Below are positions 61,247 through 64,000 of a stretch of 64,000 bases of DNA, one piece after another (positions within the stretch are counted from its first letter, which is position 1; the number at the start of each line of letters is the position of its first letter). The stretch is taken from NCBI RefSeq assembly GCF_000380165.1, contig NZ_KB904713.1, forward strand, positions 45,639-109,638, given 5' to 3'. The notes beneath the pieces were generated by a model. It had not been told where the DNA came from, ran no database searches, and saw nothing but the letters and a program-made list of their open reading frames with translations. The stretch is from Wenjunlia vitaminophila DSM 41686 (GTDB lineage: Bacteria; Actinomycetota; Actinomycetes; Streptomycetales; Streptomycetaceae). The translations under genes and the position numbers were made by a program.

Positions 61247-61279
61247 ACGGGGTCCGCCCAGCCACGGGGTCCGCCCAGG
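61247..61279. repeat. tandem 17-bp repeat after sdhB
   Basis: CACGGGGTCCGCCCAG occurs twice in tandem just after the sdhB stop, with a partial third copy. It may be a minor slippage product. Confidence 0.7.
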
Positions 61280-61354
61280 CACGTGATCCGCGGGCTTCGG
61301 GTCGCCTCACCCGACTGCTTCCCAGAGACATAGCGCGGACGCAATAGCCAGCGC

Positions 61355-61383
61355 TTGCAATAATAAGTACCTGCAATTATTTT
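61355..61383 (+). promoter_or_regulatory. promoter of the Old Yellow Enzyme gene
   Basis: TTGCAA (61355-61360) and TATTTT (61378-61383) are 17 nt apart in the most AT-rich patch of the window. TGCAATAAT and TGCAATTAT form an imperfect direct repeat within it, possibly a repressor site. The mRNA leader would be about 85 nt. Confidence 0.6.
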
Positions 61384-61476
61384 TGTACGTGGCAAAGCGC
61401 ACCTGCAAGCAACTCGTCCGTGTCGCCAGTCCCGCCCAGCGCCAGACGACGCTGGCCCTCCCACCAGGAGTCCGAC

Positions 61477-62580
61477 GTGAGCACCACCCTCTTCACCCCG
61501 TACGCCGTCAGGTCACTGACCATCCCCAACCGCATCTGGATGGCGGCGATGTGCCAGTACAGCGCCGCGCCGGACGGCGACGCGGCCGGCGTGGCAACGG
61601 ACTGGCACTTCGCCCACCTCGCGGCACGCGCCACCGGCGGCGCGGGGTTGATCATCACGGAGGCCACAGCCGTCAGCCCCGAGGGCCGCATCAGCCCCTA
61701 TGACCTCGGCATCTGGAACGACACCCAGGTGGCGGCCCTCCAGCGCATCACCTCATTCCTGGAGGCGCAGGGCGTCGTTCCCGGCATCCAGCTCGCCCAC
61801 GCCGGCCGCAAGGCGTCCACCGAGCGCACCTGGATCGACCGCGGACGCCGGATCGCCCCGGAGGAACCCCACGGCTGGAGGCCGGTCGCCCCCAGCGCCA
61901 TCCCCTTCGACCCGGCGTCGACCACACCGGACGAACTCACCGGGGAGCAGATAGGCGAGATCGTCCAGCAGTTCGCCGACGCCGCCCGACGCGCGATCGA
62001 AGCCGGCTTCCGGGTCGTCGAGATCCACGGCGCCCACGGCTACCTGATCCACGAGTTCCTCTCCCCCCACAGCAACCACCGCACCGACGCCTACGGCGGC
62101 TCCTTCGAGGGCCGCACCCGCTTCGCCCTGGAGGTCGTGGACGCCGTCCGCGCGGTGTGGCCCGAGGGACTGCCCGTCTTCTTCCGCGTCTCCGCGACCG
62201 ACTGGCTCACGGAGAACCCGGAGGACGACCGCGAGGGCTGGACGTCACGGGACACCGTTCGGCTGGCCAAGGAACTCCACGCCCACGGCGTGGACCTGTT
62301 GGACGTCTCCACCGGTGGCGTCGCCCCCGACGCCAAGATCCAGACCGGTCCCGGCTACCAGGTGCCCTTCGCCGAGTCCGTGCGCAACGAGACCGACATG
62401 CCCGTGGCGACCGTCGGCCTGATCACCGACGCCGTCCAGGCCCAGGACATCCTGGCCTCCGGCAAGGCGGACGCCGTCCTCCTGGGCCGCGAACTGCTGC
62501 GCAACCCGTACTGGCCGCGCCACGCAGCCGCCGTGCTCGGCGGCCAGGTCCCCACCCCCGTCCAGTACCACCTGGCCTGA
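61477..62580 (+). CDS. NADH:flavin oxidoreductase, Old Yellow Enzyme family (YqjM type)
   Basis: 367-residue FMN ene-reductase. TPYAVRSLTIPNRIWMAAMCQYSA at the start carries the Cys typical of YqjM-like enzymes; GIQLAHAGRKAST has the substrate-binding His pair region; HGAHGYLIHEFLSPHSNHRTDAYGGSFEGR (EIHGAHGYLIHEFLSP) is the central barrel motif, and ADAVLLGRELLRNPYW holds the FMN phosphate loop. These enzymes reduce activated alkenes such as enones or nitro compounds and serve stress detoxification. The GTG at 61477 follows AGGAG by 6 nt. Confidence 0.94.
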   Translation: MSTTLFTPYAVRSLTIPNRIWMAAMCQYSAAPDGDAAGVATDWHFAHLAARATGGAGLIITEATAVSPEGRISPYDLGIWNDTQVAALQRITSFLEAQGVVPGIQLAHAGRKASTERTWIDRGRRIAPEEPHGWRPVAPSAIPFDPASTTPDELTGEQIGEIVQQFADAARRAIEAGFRVVEIHGAHGYLIHEFLSPHSNHRTDAYGGSFEGRTRFALEVVDAVRAVWPEGLPVFFRVSATDWLTENPEDDREGWTSRDTVRLAKELHAHGVDLLDVSTGGVAPDAKIQTGPGYQVPFAESVRNETDMPVATVGLITDAVQAQDILASGKADAVLLGRELLRNPYWPRHAAAVLGGQVPTPVQYHLA

Positions 62581-62600
62581 GGCCCGTCTGCCGAATCCCG

Positions 62601-62648
62601 CCCGCGTCGCCACGCCGAGCACGGCCCGCGTCGCCACGCCGAGCGCGG
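62601..62648. repeat. 24-bp tandem repeat
   Basis: Two copies of a 24-bp unit beginning CCCGCGTCGCCACGCC differ at one position. They lie in the gap between the Old Yellow Enzyme gene and the frameshifted cupin gene. Confidence 0.75.
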
Positions 62649-62721
62649 CCCGGGACGCCGGCCGTGCGCCGTCCCCGTCCCGTGCGACCCAGGGCCGGCC
62701 CGGCGGTGGCAGACTCGGGCC

Positions 62722-63050
62722 ATGCGAATTTCCCTCGACGACCGGGTGCGCGACCAGGTGGAGCGGGCGAAGGAGTCCCCGTCTGGCAGGAGCGCCGAAA
62801 GCGTGTACGGCGGCCACGACAACGTGCTGCGGCAGACCCTCGTCGCGTTGCGCGCCGGCGCCTCCCTGGCCGAGCACGAGAGCCCCGGCGAGGCGACGCT
62901 GCTGGTGCTGCGCGGACGGGTGCGGCTGAACAGCGGCGACACCTCGTCGGAGGGGACGACCGGGGACCTCCTCGTGGTGCCCTCGGCCCGGCACAGCCTG
63001 GACGCGGTGAGGACGCCGCCGTCCTGCTGACGGTGGCCAAGGCCCGGTGA
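62722..63050 (+). pseudogene. small cupin protein gene with a one-base frameshift
   Basis: The ATG frame encodes a cupin (LRAGASLAEHESPGEATLLVLRGRVRLNSG, TTGDLLVVPSARHSLDAV) but then leaves the frame near 63008-63012 and stops after RTPPSC. In the +1 frame the expected C-terminus EDAAVLLTVAKAR continues to TGA at 63048-63050. One missing G (GTGAGGAC instead of GTGGAGGAC) explains this. It is either a decayed gene or a sequencing error. A cupin fold with the first His missing its full HxH partner suggests a small metal-binding or sensor protein. Confidence 0.75.
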
Positions 63051-63259
63051 CCCGAAGGCCGTTGCCGCCCGGGCCGCGGCGCTCGGCGACCTGCGCGTCA
63101 CACTCCGGGACGCGCCCGACACGACGCTGACCAGCGCCGCGTACGCGGAGCGCACCGAGGAGAACGCGAGAACCGTGGCGCGCCCCTTCCCCGCGCCGAC
63201 GAAGCACGGCGAGGGAGTCCTGGTCGCTGCTGCCGACCCCGCCCGAGGTCTTTGCGTGG

Positions 63260-63535
63260 GTGCGGCACCTGGACCCGGAGGAGGCGCGCGCGTTCACCGT
63301 GGAGCTGCTCGACGCGTTGTCAGACGCGGCCGAACTCGGCGGTGGGAAAGCCGTACACCGAGCTCTGGTGTCCTGGAGGGCGACGGCCCGCATCAACGCA
63401 GACCCAGAGCAGCTCAAGGCGGTGTCGCGTCCCCTGGACGGTGAGGACCCGGGCCCTGTCGAGGGGACGCAACGCCCGTCGAGGCGGGCGAGCGAGCCCG
63501 AAGCAGGGGCGACCGGGTCGATGTCCCGCCCCTGA
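63260..63535 (+). CDS. hypothetical protein, probable remnant
   Basis: 91 codons from a GTG at 63260. The N-terminal half VRHLDPEEARAFTVELLDAL ... VHRALVSWRATARINADPEQL is protein-like and recalls small conserved Streptomyces proteins, while the end is Arg/Ser/Gly noise. In-frame, similar-looking residues (SWSLLPTPPEVFAW) continue upstream of the GTG without a start codon, so the true 5' end is lost or in another frame. I treat it as a partial or broken gene. The 63051-63259 stretch holds another protein-like fragment without a start. Confidence 0.4.
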   Translation: MRHLDPEEARAFTVELLDALSDAAELGGGKAVHRALVSWRATARINADPEQLKAVSRPLDGEDPGPVEGTQRPSRRASEPEAGATGSMSRP

Positions 63536-63882
63536 GCGGGTGGACCCCTGGGGCCAGGGGGCCGCGACGGGCTGGGAGGGGCCGTGCCGAGGCGCGTCAG
63601 CGAACGCCCGCCGTCGCCCGAGGCGCTGCCCACCGCCCCACCCTCCCGTGACCACGGGAACCGTCAGCACCATTCGGGGGAGCCGCGCGACGCAGGACAC
63701 CGAACGGGCATTCGGACGAGCAGGTGACCCCAACCCCACTGTCACACCTTCGGACAACCCGCCCCAGAGTCGGGAAAATCGGCGGGCTGTGCGTGGTAGG
63801 TTCTGTGACCATCCCACTTCAAAGAGTGACCCCGGCAGCGTGCAACCGCCCCGGGGCCTGGCACAAGGACCACTTCTTCCTC

Positions 63883-64000
63883 ATGCACATTCATCGTAGC
63901 GCGCACAGCAGCGGCTTCACCGTACTGCCCAACACTCTGCTCCAGGACCGACGCCTTTCCTACACCGCCCGGGGCCTGCTCGTGGATCTCCTGTCCCGGC
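63883..64000 (+). CDS. helix-turn-helix protein, 5' end (cut by the window)
   Basis: The first 39 residues, MHIHRSAHSSGFTVLPNTLL then QDRRLSYTARGLLVDLLSR, match the N-terminus of a Streptomyces helix-turn-helix protein family related to plasmid or ICE replication initiators (FTVLPNxLLxDRRLSYTARGLLxDLLSRPDG). The gene continues beyond the window. These proteins occur on integrative elements and in variable regions. The upstream gap 63536-63882 shows no gene. Confidence 0.75.
   Translation, partial: MHIHRSAHSSGFTVLPNTLLQDRRLSYTARGLLVDLLSR

Overview
The window is very GC-rich and gene-dense, with frequent GTG (and a few TTG) starts and many 1-14 nt overlaps between neighbouring genes. The gene order topA - MFS/thymidylate-kinase fusion - holB - secreted tripeptidyl aminopeptidase - tRNA-Thr, a conservon (cvn) cluster, an XRE/DUF397 pair and a type-B succinate dehydrogenase operon all point to an actinomycete of the Streptomyces type. 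The genus is inferred from these gene families; no database search was run.

Region by region. 1-13.9 kb is core: a lipoprotein, a class I methyltransferase, DUF2752 and TM2 membrane proteins, topA, tmk fusion, holB, a TAP-type peptidase lipoprotein and tRNA-Thr(CGT). 13.8-20.55 kb is an island: the 3' half of the tRNA-Thr and its terminator are repeated imperfectly at 20.47-20.55 kb, the pattern left by tRNA-targeted integration. Between the repeats lie an APH-fold kinase, an aldo/keto reductase, a JmjC/cupin oxygenase, a previously unlisted 53-residue peptide gene that looks like a RiPP precursor, a HAD phosphatase, an XRE regulator with a NUDIX hydrolase, and an HD-domain protein. No integrase was seen.

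20.6-25.0 kb is accessory: an AbiEii-type nucleotidyltransferase with its small partner, a VapBC-like toxin-antitoxin pair, a Crp/Fnr regulator divergent from a YciI-like protein, and XRE/DUF397 genes. 25.1-30.8 kb holds a two-component system divergent from a lipoprotein-adaptor-ATPase-permease export operon. 30.9-34.3 kb is a large secreted subtilisin. 34.4-39.4 kb is a conservon (histidine kinase, roadblock, DUF742, GTPase) extended by a GAF protein and an acyl-CoA dehydrogenase. 40.2-46.1 kb has a glycoside hydrolase, an ArsR/SRPBCC pair and a PadR-controlled ABC exporter.

46.2-57.7 kb mixes stress and redox genes: a MazG-like hydrolase, a heliorhodopsin, a secreted tandem ferritin-like protein, a P1B-type ATPase fused to hemerythrin, clpB under an HspR-type HAIR operator, a YbjN protein, a ferredoxin-reductase-like flavoprotein, a family 5 uracil-DNA glycosylase and DUF488. 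57.8-62.6 kb carries sdhCAB and an Old Yellow Enzyme. The last 1.4 kb is decayed: a frameshifted cupin gene, gene remnants, and the 5' end of a helix-turn-helix protein cut by the window edge.

The two strongest leads are the peptide/JmjC/aldo-keto cassette inside the tRNA island and the heliorhodopsin next to a run of iron/oxygen-linked proteins.
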